5,244 bases of DNA from Bacteroidia bacterium (GCA_026391515.1 JAPLEC010000122.1:1-5244); one strand, 5' to 3'; shown: positions 1-5,026, counted from the stretch's first letter. A program made the numbers and translations. Notes: generated from the sequence alone by a model not told the origin.

Positions 1-1
1 C

Positions 2-25
2 ATGGCAAGGAAAATGAACTCTTAA
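2..25 (+). CDS. Possible 3' tail of an upstream gene
   Basis: The frame starting at base 2 reads seven codons (MARKMNS) and stops at TAA 23-25. It is proposed as a gene tail only because the repeat motif elsewhere begins within a few tens of bases after a stop codon, and copy A begins nine bases after this TAA. Frame 1 is also open from base 1 to a TAA at 139-141, but it runs straight through the repeat, so it is less likely to be coding. There is too little sequence to name a product. Confidence 0.2.
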   Translation: MARKMNS

Positions 26-33
26 TAAAGAAT

Positions 34-116
34 GAACGCACAACAAGGACAAATCCAGCTACCGGTAACTGGTCAACACTTACTTACTTTATTGCCAGGC
101 CGTTAACCGTCATGCC
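34..116 (+). repeat. Intergenic palindromic repeat, copy A (cassette-boundary-like)
   Basis: The left arm, 34-54, is a diverged form of the motif GAACGCCTAACACGGACAAT. The right arm, 91-116, contains GGCCGTTAACCGTCATGCC, and its reverse complement aligns loosely with the left arm (GACGGTTAACGGCC against GAACGCACAACAAGG). Between the arms, 55-72 is an 18-base near-palindrome centred on TACCGGTA with CCAG and CTGG flanks and one mismatched pair. The order of motif, internal hairpin and inverted partner is the same as in copy B. Confidence 0.6.
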
Positions 117-153
117 TGCTGCGACACTTGACAAACCTTAAACTCATGATTTA

Positions 154-873
154 GTGTACCAAAGAATTCGTAAACCAATTGTAATCTCAACTGCAATACT
201 TTTTCATCTATTGTTGATTTTTCATTTGTTCTTTTCACCTGTTTTAATAGTAGCTGCATCTTTTAATTCTATCATTAATGCCAGTTTCTTTGCATTTGTT
301 TTGATGTTTCTACTATCATTATTCTTTGGCAGAGCTTACTGTTCATGGTTCTGTCCAGGATGCGGTGTTCAAGAAATCTTATCATTTTTCATTAAAAGGA
401 AATCAAAGAATTCAAAGGCTTTGTACATAAAATATTTCATATTTACTATTTGGATTGGAGCCATAATTACTGGTTATATTTTAAACGGGATTAATAAGGT
501 TGATTTATCTTATGGGATGTCTGACATTACCCTCGAGCGAAAGATTATCCTGACTCTTGGTGCGATTGTTTTAATTGTCCCCCTGACTGCAATTTTTGGA
601 AAATTTGCCTCTTGTAAATACATCTGTTGGCTGGTTCCATTCTTAGTAATTGGAACAAAAATCCGGGATTATTTCCATCTAAAAGGATTACGTTTAAAAA
701 GTGAGAAATTAAAATGTAATAGTTGTAATGTATGTACAACAAAATGCCCTATGAACATTGATGTAATGGAAAATGTCAAGAATGGATACATGCAAGATAC
801 AGAGTGTATCCTTTGTGGTAACTGTATAGATCACTGCAAACAAAAAGTGATAAGATTTTCGTTCAAAAAATAA
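154..873 (+). CDS. Polyferredoxin-like membrane 4Fe-4S protein (NapH/CcoG-like)
   Basis: This is a 239-residue integral membrane iron-sulfur protein, most likely passing electrons at the cytoplasmic membrane. Hydrophobic segments lie at about residues 9-35, 43-58, 92-112 and 131-148. The first cysteine motif, GRAYCSWFCP (C63, C67), is typical of NapH/NosR/CcoG-type proteins. The second, CKYIC (C154, C158), lacks the usual proline directly after its last cysteine. Two ferredoxin-type clusters follow: C188-C191-C194-C198-P and C218-C221-C224-C228. The second has lysine where proline is usual, but all eight cysteines are present. NapH and CcoG are longer, so this is a compact form whose electron donor and acceptor cannot be inferred. 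The start is GTG at 154, because the frame is closed by TAA at 139-141 and has no upstream ATG. An ATG at 146 is out of frame and stops after two codons. The gene stands alone between repeat copies A and B. Confidence 0.88.
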   Translation: MYQRIRKPIVISTAILFHLLLIFHLFFSPVLIVAASFNSIINASFFAFVLMFLLSLFFGRAYCSWFCPGCGVQEILSFFIKRKSKNSKALYIKYFIFTIWIGAIITGYILNGINKVDLSYGMSDITLERKIILTLGAIVLIVPLTAIFGKFASCKYICWLVPFLVIGTKIRDYFHLKGLRLKSEKLKCNSCNVCTTKCPMNIDVMENVKNGYMQDTECILCGNCIDHCKQKVIRFSFKK

Positions 874-878
874 ATCAC

Positions 879-946
879 GAACGCCTAACACGGACAATCC
901 CGCTTTTTGTGAAAAAGCGGGATTTCCGGGCCGTTAGCGTTCATGC
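879..946 (+). repeat. Intergenic palindromic repeat, copy B (best-preserved unit)
   Basis: The left arm, 879-898, is GAACGCCTAACACGGACAAT and serves as the reference for the family. The right arm, 925-946, contains GGGCCGTTAGCGTTCATGC, and GTTAGCGTTC (933-942) is the inverted partner of GAACGCCTAAC with one unpaired base. A strong hairpin separates the arms. GCCTAAC at 883-889 fits the integron attC box RYYYAAC, but GTTAGCG at 933-939 does not fully fit GTTRRRY. The unit begins six bases after the Fe-S gene stop and ends 15 bases before the methyltransferase ATG. Confidence 0.75.
896..924. repeat. Perfect 13-bp hairpin inside copy B
   Basis: Bases 896-908 (AATCCCGCTTTTT) and 912-924 (AAAAAGCGGGATT) pair perfectly around a three-base GTG loop. 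The stem is strong enough to act as a transcription terminator or RNA 3'-end stabiliser after the Fe-S gene. It lacks a clean T-run after the 3' arm on either strand, so a classical intrinsic terminator is only possible. It may equally be the folded tip of a cassette recombination site. Confidence 0.7.
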
Positions 947-961
947 ATAACCACATACACC

Positions 962-1735
962 ATGACTGAACCAATAAAATTCGATTTCGTAGCTGATTTA
1001 TACGATAGCTATGTAACCGTAAATCTGGATTTACAATTCTTCTTAAATGAGACATCCGAATTTAACGACGAAATCCTCGAATTAATGTGTGGTACCGGAA
1101 GAGTTTCAATCCCTCTTTTAGAATCTGGGAAAAAACTTTGTTGTGTTGACTACTCAAAAAAAATGCTGGATGTTTTTAGAAGCAAAATTATAGGAAAAGA
1201 CTATCCAGTCAGTCTGATTCAAATGGATGTCACTAAACTTGACCTGGATAAAGAATTCGGACTGATTCTTCTTCCCTTTCACTCTTTATCCGAGATTCTT
1301 TCATCAGATTTACAATTTAACGCTCTCAAATCTATTTCTGAACATCTTAAACCTGGTGGAATTTTTATATGTACCCTTCAAAATCCAACTGTAAGACTTA
1401 AGACTGTTGACGGAAAAACAAGACAACTTGGAGAATTCGCATTAATTGACAATAAAAAAATGATTGTCTCCTGTTCAAATAAGTATAATCCGGACAACGG
1501 AATTGTATCCGGATTTCAACTTTATGAAATCTATGATAACTCTAACACATTGATCGACAAAAGAAATCTCGATATAAACTTTAAACCAATATCTGACTTA
1601 GAATTTAAAAACTTAATCAAATCTCTTGACCTGGAGATAATTAACACATATGGTGATTATTCCAAAAATGATTTTATCGAACAGACTAGTAATTTTTTGA
1701 TTTATAAATTGAAAAAACAAAGCACGAAAGCCTGA
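962..1735 (+). CDS. Class I SAM-dependent methyltransferase
   Basis: This 257-residue protein probably transfers a methyl group from S-adenosylmethionine in the cytoplasm; the acceptor is unknown. The glycine-rich motif I is ILELMCGTGR (residues 38-47), one strand after a mostly helical N-terminus starting FDFVADLYD. D63 in CCVDYSKKML fits the acidic residue that contacts the SAM ribose, and D89 in QMDVTKLD fits the adenine-contact position. LILLPFHSL (101-109) takes the place of motif II, and LKPGG (129-133) is the conserved turn before strand 5. The length is normal for Methyltransf_25/11-type enzymes with an added C-terminal beta region. The ATG at 962 is the first in the frame and places the N-terminus as expected for the fold. 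The stop TGA (1733-1735) falls inside repeat copy C, so the last two or three codons are repeat-derived. It stands alone between repeats, so context gives no substrate. Confidence 0.88.
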   Translation: MTEPIKFDFVADLYDSYVTVNLDLQFFLNETSEFNDEILELMCGTGRVSIPLLESGKKLCCVDYSKKMLDVFRSKIIGKDYPVSLIQMDVTKLDLDKEFGLILLPFHSLSEILSSDLQFNALKSISEHLKPGGIFICTLQNPTVRLKTVDGKTRQLGEFALIDNKKMIVSCSNKYNPDNGIVSGFQLYEIYDNSNTLIDKRNLDINFKPISDLEFKNLIKSLDLEIINTYGDYSKNDFIEQTSNFLIYKLKKQSTKA

Positions 1736-1745
1736 CACAGACAAT
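1726..1745 (+). repeat. Repeat motif copy C, left arm only, overlapping the methyltransferase stop
   Basis: GAAAGCCTGACACAGACAAT matches the copy B left arm at 17 of 20 positions. One of the changes turns TAAC into TGAC, and that TGA is the stop codon of the methyltransferase. No inverted partner with CCGTTAG is visible before the next gene at 1902, so the right arm has been lost or has decayed. Confidence 0.65.
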
Positions 1746-1901
1746 GCTTGGAGAACAATTTGACTTTAATATCTTTCTGAATATTGTAAATTTATTGAAT
1801 CAATTAATTTATCTTGTAGTGAAGAATCCCCTGACCAGAAAAAATGTGAACATAAGACATCTATATATCTATAAAAAACTTAATCTTTTAAAATTAATGC
1901 G
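1746..1901. other. AT-rich spacer without a recognisable gene
   Basis: This spacer between the methyltransferase repeat and the lipoprotein gene has no ORF of note and no exact TAnnTTTG box. It carries runs such as TCTATATATCTATAAAAAAC shortly before the lipoprotein gene, which must hold that gene's promoter or leader if it has its own. No Shine-Dalgarno sequence precedes the ATG at 1902, which is normal for Bacteroidota. Confidence 0.5.
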
Positions 1902-2453
1902 ATGAAAAGGTTACTTTTCTATTTTACAATTTTAATGCTGATAACAGGTTCATGTAAAAAAGATAATTCAGCGAATCTTTTATCTGTTGGCGACAATTAC
2001 CAGGGCGGTATAATCGGATACATCTTACAACCGGGTGATCCTGGATACGTGGAAGGTGTACAGCATGGACTAATAGTAGCTCCTGCTGATGCATACGATG
2101 GTGAATGGGGGTGTTATGGCACAGAACTCGATGGCTCTGATGCACTAACGCTTGGATCCGGAAACCAGAATACACAGGACATAGTTGCAGGTTGCTCCAC
2201 CACAGGGATCGCAGCAAAAATTTGCGCTGACCTGGTCTTGGGTGGTTACAGTGATTGGTACTTGCCATCACTTAATGAGCTTTCTTTAATCTATTCCAAT
2301 AAAGCTAAAATAGGAGGCTTCTCATCAAACTACCACTGGAGCTCCAGCGAGTACGATGCTGACTATGCCTGGTTTGTTGTTTTTGAAACCGGTCAAGAAA
2401 CGTATGGCGGTAAAAACGGGCAGAATGAATTTCGTCCGATCAGATCCTTCTGA
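1902..2453 (+). CDS. Short lipoprotein with Lcl/DUF1566 C-terminal domain
   Basis: This 183-residue protein is probably an exported, lipid-anchored surface protein of unknown molecular role. A basic, hydrophobic signal peptide ends in LITGSC, and C18 is the likely lipidated cysteine. The following KKDN resembles the charged residues after the cysteine in Bacteroidota lipoproteins. From about residue 28 it reads LSVGDNYQGGIIGYILQPGD, the usual opening of this domain in Bacteroidota. GYSDWYLPSLNEL (115-127), WSSSEY (146-151) and the terminal FRPIRSF are the hallmark DUF1566/Lcl motifs. Relatives often carry Ig-like repeats between the signal and this domain, whereas here the linker is only about ten residues. 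The ATG at 1902 gives a complete signal peptide. The gene is followed 65 bases later by repeat copy D, consistent with a self-contained unit. Confidence 0.88.
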   Translation: MKRLLFYFTILMLITGSCKKDNSANLLSVGDNYQGGIIGYILQPGDPGYVEGVQHGLIVAPADAYDGEWGCYGTELDGSDALTLGSGNQNTQDIVAGCSTTGIAAKICADLVLGGYSDWYLPSLNELSLIYSNKAKIGGFSSNYHWSSSEYDADYAWFVVFETGQETYGGKNGQNEFRPIRSF

Positions 2454-2518
2454 AGAGCGATTTTGTCTGCCAATAGCTATTCCCTGCTGGATTATCAAGA
2501 ATGGTTTTGAAAATAAAC

Positions 2519-2537
2519 GAACACTAACACGGATAAT
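2519..2537 (+). repeat. Repeat motif copy D, left arm
   Basis: GAACACTAACACGGATAAT matches the reference motif with one base missing and two substitutions. It starts 65 bases after the lipoprotein stop, in the same orientation as the other copies. No CCGTTAGC-type partner is visible downstream; a different, larger inverted repeat follows about 60 bases later. Confidence 0.65.
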
Positions 2538-2596
2538 GTAAATAAACTCAATAACATTTACAACTCCTTGACAACTTTTTTATAGACCGCGATCGC

Positions 2597-2665
2597 TAAT
2601 TTGGCACATTTGCTTTTGCGCGGCACTCAATCCAACCTAAATGCAAAAACAAAAGAGCCAAATTA
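2597..2665. repeat. Large imperfect inverted repeat (23-bp arms, 23-base loop)
   Basis: The left arm, 2597-2619, begins TAATTTGGCACATTTG. The right arm, 2643-2665, ends AAAGAGCCAAATTA. They pair at 20 of 23 positions, with the mismatches inside the arms and both ends perfectly matched. The loop (2620-2642) contains CGGCACTCAATCCAACC. The arms are long enough to extrude as a cruciform or fold in RNA. It has no T-run like a simple terminator, and no transposase is next to it. It could be the folded core of a recombination site linked to copy D, or a miniature element. Confidence 0.7.
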
Positions 2666-2822
2666 CCTCCGCACTAAATCAAAGAAAAAAAAGTCAAGCT
2701 TCTTAATGTCAATTAATTATTTATACATTTTTCAGAATAATTATTAAATTTATTAATTCATCCTCAAAGAAAGAAATGTAAAGCGTTTCGTCAAACAATA
2801 AAAATAGCTTAGCAAGTAAATT

Positions 2823-3002
2823 ATGAAATGTAAACAAATGATTATAACTATAATTCAATGTCAGGGATCAGTAATTAGTGATGGTGGATCGGCTGTTTAT
2901 GCCCGTGGAGTTTGCCGGAGTACTTCGTCAAGTATAACTCATTCAATGTTCGTGCAGTACGTACTTTCTAATCTTGTAAAAACTAAAGAGGTATTTAAAT
3001 AA
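2823..3002 (+). pseudogene. Remnant of a secreted protein with Ig-like GVCxSTS repeats
   Basis: This is a 59-codon frame with ATG at 2823 and TAA at 3000-3002. Residues from about 14 read QCQGSVISDGGSAVYARGVCRSTSS. That closely follows the repeat pattern of Bacteroidota surface proteins, in which a strand ending SDGG is followed by aVtARGVCWSTS. The usual tryptophan after GVC is arginine here. Before and after this core the frame does not continue the domain: there is no signal peptide, no preceding repeat and no YVRAYATN-type strand. It is therefore read as a fragment of a larger gene rather than a working small protein. Such repeats often sit in front of Lcl/DUF1566 or FISUMP domains, like the lipoprotein at 1902, but the fragment lies downstream of that gene and so probably came from another copy. 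Confidence 0.6.
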
Positions 3003-3018
3003 ACTAAATCAATTAATT

Positions 3019-3729
3019 ATGAAAAACTTAACAAAAATTTCAACAGTGTTGATGTTGCTAGCAGCAATTACCTTACAGGTATCAGGCCAGACACTGAAAG
3101 AGAGAATCGACCAGGCTAAAGAAATCAAGGTCTATTTCAGTAATTCGGATATTAAACATAATCCGAATACAAATCCTCCTCCCGGTAGTCAGAACAAGGG
3201 AACCGGTTGTCCGGCATTTACTGAAACAACACCTATCCCGGCAGATTATATCGAAGCTGAAAAACAGGTCATTGATCTGCTGAATAAAGGTTTTGCTACC
3301 ACTGTTTTTGTTACAGGCGACATTTCAACTGTTCCGTTATTTACCGAAGGAATACAAAAAGGAAACCAGGACTGGCTTAAGCTAGGTGAGCCTTTAGTTG
3401 TATGGATAAGCACTACCGGTACCTATAATGTTGAAAATGTGGGTTTAATGGGTGCTGTAGACTGTGTTAATTCACTGTCAGTAGATTCATACCTCGCATT
3501 TTATGGGATAGTTAATGGGAAAATAAAAGTTCTTGGAAACAAAAATCTGGTAAATAAAAAGACGCCGACAGTAAAGACAAAAGTCTGTGATGACTATGCC
3601 TATTTTGTTAAGAACTTTCCTCTTTCATCTTTATCGGATGCTTTCAAAACCGGTATTGCTGAAAAAACAACTGATTTCACTGTGAAAGAAATGGCTGATT
3701 ATGATAAAGCCATGAAGAAAAAGAAATAG
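3019..3729 (+). CDS. Secreted protein of unknown function (full-length paralogue)
   Basis: The 236-residue product is not recognised as any named family. Residues 1-23 form a clear Sec signal peptide (KNLTKI, a hydrophobic stretch, then VSG before Q24), with no lipobox, so a periplasmic or secreted soluble protein is likely. The mature part starts QTLKERIDQAK and holds KVYF, HNP, a GTGC segment, ETTP, YIEA and DLLNKGF motifs. All of these are conserved in the adjacent paralogue, so the N-terminal half is the constrained part. Cysteines occur in GTGC, AVDC and KVCDD. The C-terminus is lysine-rich (AMKKKK). The ATG at 3019 is chosen because it gives an intact signal peptide; no Shine-Dalgarno site is visible. 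A gene with a shared N-terminal half begins 26 bases after its stop, so the pair arose by tandem duplication and is probably cotranscribed. Confidence 0.8.
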   Translation: MKNLTKISTVLMLLAAITLQVSGQTLKERIDQAKEIKVYFSNSDIKHNPNTNPPPGSQNKGTGCPAFTETTPIPADYIEAEKQVIDLLNKGFATTVFVTGDISTVPLFTEGIQKGNQDWLKLGEPLVVWISTTGTYNVENVGLMGAVDCVNSLSVDSYLAFYGIVNGKIKVLGNKNLVNKKTPTVKTKVCDDYAYFVKNFPLSSLSDAFKTGIAEKTTDFTVKEMADYDKAMKKKK

Positions 3730-3755
3730 AAATCCGGATTTATTCTTCATTTGAT

Positions 3756-4115
3756 ATGAAAACCTTGTCAAGAGTAGCAGTTGTCCTGGTATTATTATCA
3801 GGCACTGCTGCTTTTTTGACCGGGCAAACTTTGAAAGAAAGGATTGATCAGGCCAAAGTAGTTAAAGTATATTTCCGGATCCGGGATATTGAACATAATC
3901 CGCATACTGAGGGTGATCCTTTTAGCAAGAAGCCGGGAACAGGTTGTGATAAATTCAAAGAAACCACTCCTTTGCCTTCACAGTATATCGAAGCTGTAAA
4001 ACAGATTGTTGACTTGTTGAACAAAGGATTCAAAACAACGGTTTTTACAGAAGGCGACCTCACATATATTTCATCACTTCCTTTTAACTCTGATTTTAGT
4101 TATCCGGGTTATTGA
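3756..4115 (+). CDS. Truncated tandem paralogue of the upstream secreted protein
   Basis: This 119-residue ORF starts with its own Sec signal peptide (KTLSRV, a hydrophobic core, then LTG before QTLKERIDQAK). A hand alignment from that point to the GD at the end of the conserved part gives about 52 identities in 80 positions with the 3019 gene, including DLLNKGF and GTGC. After about residue 105 the similarity stops, and the frame ends about half-way along the family length. The lost half is still visible in the next frame up to 4182, so a deletion that is not a multiple of three appears to have shifted the frame. The product may still be exported, but it lacks the C-terminal half and is more likely a decaying gene than a purpose-built short form. 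Confidence 0.72.
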   Translation: MKTLSRVAVVLVLLSGTAAFLTGQTLKERIDQAKVVKVYFRIRDIEHNPHTEGDPFSKKPGTGCDKFKETTPLPSQYIEAVKQIVDLLNKGFKTTVFTEGDLTYISSLPFNSDFSYPGY

Positions 4116-4182
4116 TTTTCAATGTTTTGCAATAAAAGGTTCAGGTGCTGATCCAACCTGTACAAATTCCTGGTTACAATAG
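4096..4182 (+). pseudogene. Out-of-frame C-terminal remnant of the paralogue
   Basis: Read from 4096 in the frame one base ahead of the 3756 ORF, the sequence gives LVIRVIDFQ, then IKGSGADPTCTNSW, ending at TAG 4180-4182. This lines up with LVVWISTTG and GLMGAVDCVNSLS of the intact 3019 protein. The DNA agrees, for example TTTAGTT, AATGTT and GGTGCTG in the same order in both. About 11 codons between the GD and LVV motifs are missing relative to the intact gene. Beyond 4182 the similarity fades and several stops occur in all frames. Confidence 0.65.
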
Positions 4183-4183
4183 A

Positions 4184-4214
4184 TTGACTATGACTTTACT
4201 AAAGTGTAACTTTG
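4184..4214 (+). promoter_or_regulatory. Bacteroidota-type promoter, distal (TTG / TAACTTTG)
   Basis: TAACTTTG at 4207-4214 is an exact match to the Bacteroidota -7 element TAnnTTTG. A TTG at 4184-4186 lies 20 bases upstream, the expected spacing for the -33 element. Transcription would start near 4218, passing through the palindrome at 4239 and the small ORF at 4264 into the toxin-antitoxin pair. Confidence 0.45.
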
Positions 4215-4238
4215 GGAAAAGAGATACTAAGTCCTGAA

Positions 4239-4254
4239 GGTGTATTTATACACC
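4239..4254. repeat. Perfect palindrome GGTGTATTTATACACC
   Basis: Seven-base arms (GGTGTAT and ATACACC) flank a TT centre. It lies about 20 bases downstream of the expected start from the distal promoter and ten bases before the small ORF's ATG. It could be an operator for the toxin-antitoxin operon or a leader hairpin. No T-run follows, so it is not a standard terminator. Confidence 0.5.
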
Positions 4255-4263
4255 CGGTTTGGT

Positions 4264-4383
4264 ATGTATATGAGTACTTTTATTATGCATATAAAAGAGT
4301 TAGGTACAATTGATGGGCATCTGCGACATTATTTAGGTTCTTGTAAAGATTTGCCTGATTTTTGTAACTTTGTGATCAAATGA
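4264..4383 (+). CDS. Possible 39-residue leader ORF overlapping the antitoxin start
   Basis: An ATG at 4264 opens a frame ending at TGA 4381-4383. That stop overlaps the antitoxin ATG in the arrangement ATGA, a common sign of translational coupling. The predicted peptide (MYMSTFIMHIKELG, then a segment with two cysteines ending FVIK) matches no family I recognise. It has no signal peptide and no ribosome site. A frame this short can be open by chance, and the proximal promoter box lies inside it. The case rests on the overlap and on its position after the distal promoter. Confidence 0.3.
   Translation: MYMSTFIMHIKELGTIDGHLRHYLGSCKDLPDFCNFVIK
4341..4372 (+). promoter_or_regulatory. Bacteroidota-type promoter, proximal to mntA
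   Basis: TAACTTTG at 4365-4372 is a second exact TAnnTTTG match, with TTG at 4341-4343 at a 21-base spacing. The box ends only seven bases before the antitoxin ATG at 4380. A transcript from here would start within a few bases of the start codon and be nearly leaderless, which fits the absence of a ribosome binding site. Confidence 0.55.
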
Positions 4384-4682
4384 AAACTAGAGACCAAATA
4401 TTGAAGTTTCTATCTCAGAATAAAAAACTGTTCCGAGACAAGTATCATATTATCCGAATCGGATTGTTCGGGTCTTATGCCCGTGGTGACCAAAATGCAA
4501 ACAGCGACATTGATTTATTGGTTGAATTTGAGGAAAATACTCAGGATCTCTATGACCTTAAATTACAGCTTAAAGACTTCTTTCGAATCCAACTTGGAAT
4601 AGAAATAGATATTTGCCGGGAGAAGTATATCAAACCCCGGATTAGGAATTCAATCTTAAAAGAGACTGTCTATGCTGATTAA
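4380..4682 (+). CDS. mntA: MNT-domain nucleotidyltransferase antitoxin
   Basis: This 100-residue minimal nucleotidyltransferase is the antitoxin of a MNT/HEPN pair. The signature GSYARG begins at G31-S32, and the catalytic pair D43 and D45 lies in NSDIDLLVEF. D77 in IEIDIC is the probable third metal-binding acid. In characterised members MntA uses ATP to add AMP units to a tyrosine of the HEPN toxin, inactivating it; that activity is transferred here by homology. The length fits the minimal class, shorter than the Shewanella type. The ATG at 4380 gives a complete N-terminal helix, and no in-frame upstream ATG is needed. Its 3' end overlaps hepT by 11 bases, so the two are translated together. 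A promoter box sits seven bases upstream, giving a nearly leaderless message. Confidence 0.92.
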   Translation: MKTRDQILKFLSQNKKLFRDKYHIIRIGLFGSYARGDQNANSDIDLLVEFEENTQDLYDLKLQLKDFFRIQLGIEIDICREKYIKPRIRNSILKETVYAD

Positions 4683-5007
4683 GGATCAACATTGTTTGGA
4701 ATCAATCATTGAGGCAGCTGACAGGATTATTGAATACACCTCAAGTTTCAACTCAGCAGATGATTTTAACAATGATCAAAGAAACTTTGATGCAACAATG
4801 ATGAACTTTGTGGTCATCGGAGAAATGATAGATAAACTTTCTGATGACCTTAAAAGAAAACACCCTGATATTGAGTGGACAAAAATAAAAGGCTTCAGGA
4901 ATATTGTGGCTCACGATTATTTCGGAATTGACGCTGAAGAAGTTTGGCAGATAGTAAAAAACAAAATCCCTTCTCTAAAATCTGACCTGAAAAAATTGTT
5001 AGGCTAG
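4672..5007 (+). CDS. hepT: HEPN-domain RNase toxin (HepT/DUF86)
   Basis: The 111-residue protein has the all-helical HEPN layout and the RX4HXY motif as RNIVAHDY (R76, H81, Y83) in GFRNIVAHDYFGID. R and H are the expected RNase residues, and Y83 is the expected site of AMP addition by the antitoxin. FVVIGEMIDKLSDDLKRKHPDIEW (46-69) is the usual DUF86 helix before the motif, and the length is normal for the family. Family members cut RNA, tRNA in studied cases, as dimers; the target here is unknown. All key residues are intact, so the module looks functional. The ATG at 4672 lies inside the 3' end of mntA, and the gene is followed 19 bases later by repeat copy E. Confidence 0.92.
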   Translation: MLIKDQHCLESIIEAADRIIEYTSSFNSADDFNNDQRNFDATMMNFVVIGEMIDKLSDDLKRKHPDIEWTKIKGFRNIVAHDYFGIDAEEVWQIVKNKIPSLKSDLKKLLG

Positions 5008-5026
5008 ATCTTAAATCTCAACTGTA

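Larger units (their letters stand above)
2454..2822. other. 369-base gene-free stretch holding two repeats
   Basis: No convincing gene is present on either strand. A 61-codon frame that overlaps the lipoprotein gene and runs to 2541 has no coding features. The stretch contains repeat copy D (2519-2537), a palindromic GCGATCGC (2589-2596) and a large imperfect inverted repeat (2597-2665). From about 2666 to 2822 it is very AT-rich, with no clear promoter box or structure. Confidence 0.6.

Noticed and set aside
1..141. Open frame 1 from the window edge to TAA at 139-141
   Set aside because: It runs through the whole of repeat copy A and gives no recognisable protein; read-through of the repeat explains it.
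1924..2271. Reverse-strand frame of 115 codons opposite the lipoprotein gene
   Set aside because: It is the antisense shadow of a gene with clear domain motifs, and its histidine- and arginine-rich translation has no motif.
2356..2541. 61-codon + strand frame overlapping the lipoprotein 3' end
   Set aside because: Most of it lies in the lipoprotein gene in another frame and it ends just after repeat copy D; there is no start signal or motif.
2589..2596. GCGATCGC palindrome as a cyanobacterial HIP1-like element
   Set aside because: It is a single 8-base occurrence without the flanking bases, and nothing else suggests cyanobacteria.
3730..3741. Palindrome AAATCCGGATTT between the two paralogues as a terminator
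   Set aside because: It has no loop, the stem is weak, and a paralogue follows 15 bases later; a chance 12-base palindrome is as likely.
2898..4485. Shared string TTATGCCCGTGG at about 2899 and 4474 as a repeat
   Set aside because: Both encode YARG in unrelated proteins and the flanks differ, so it is coincidence.
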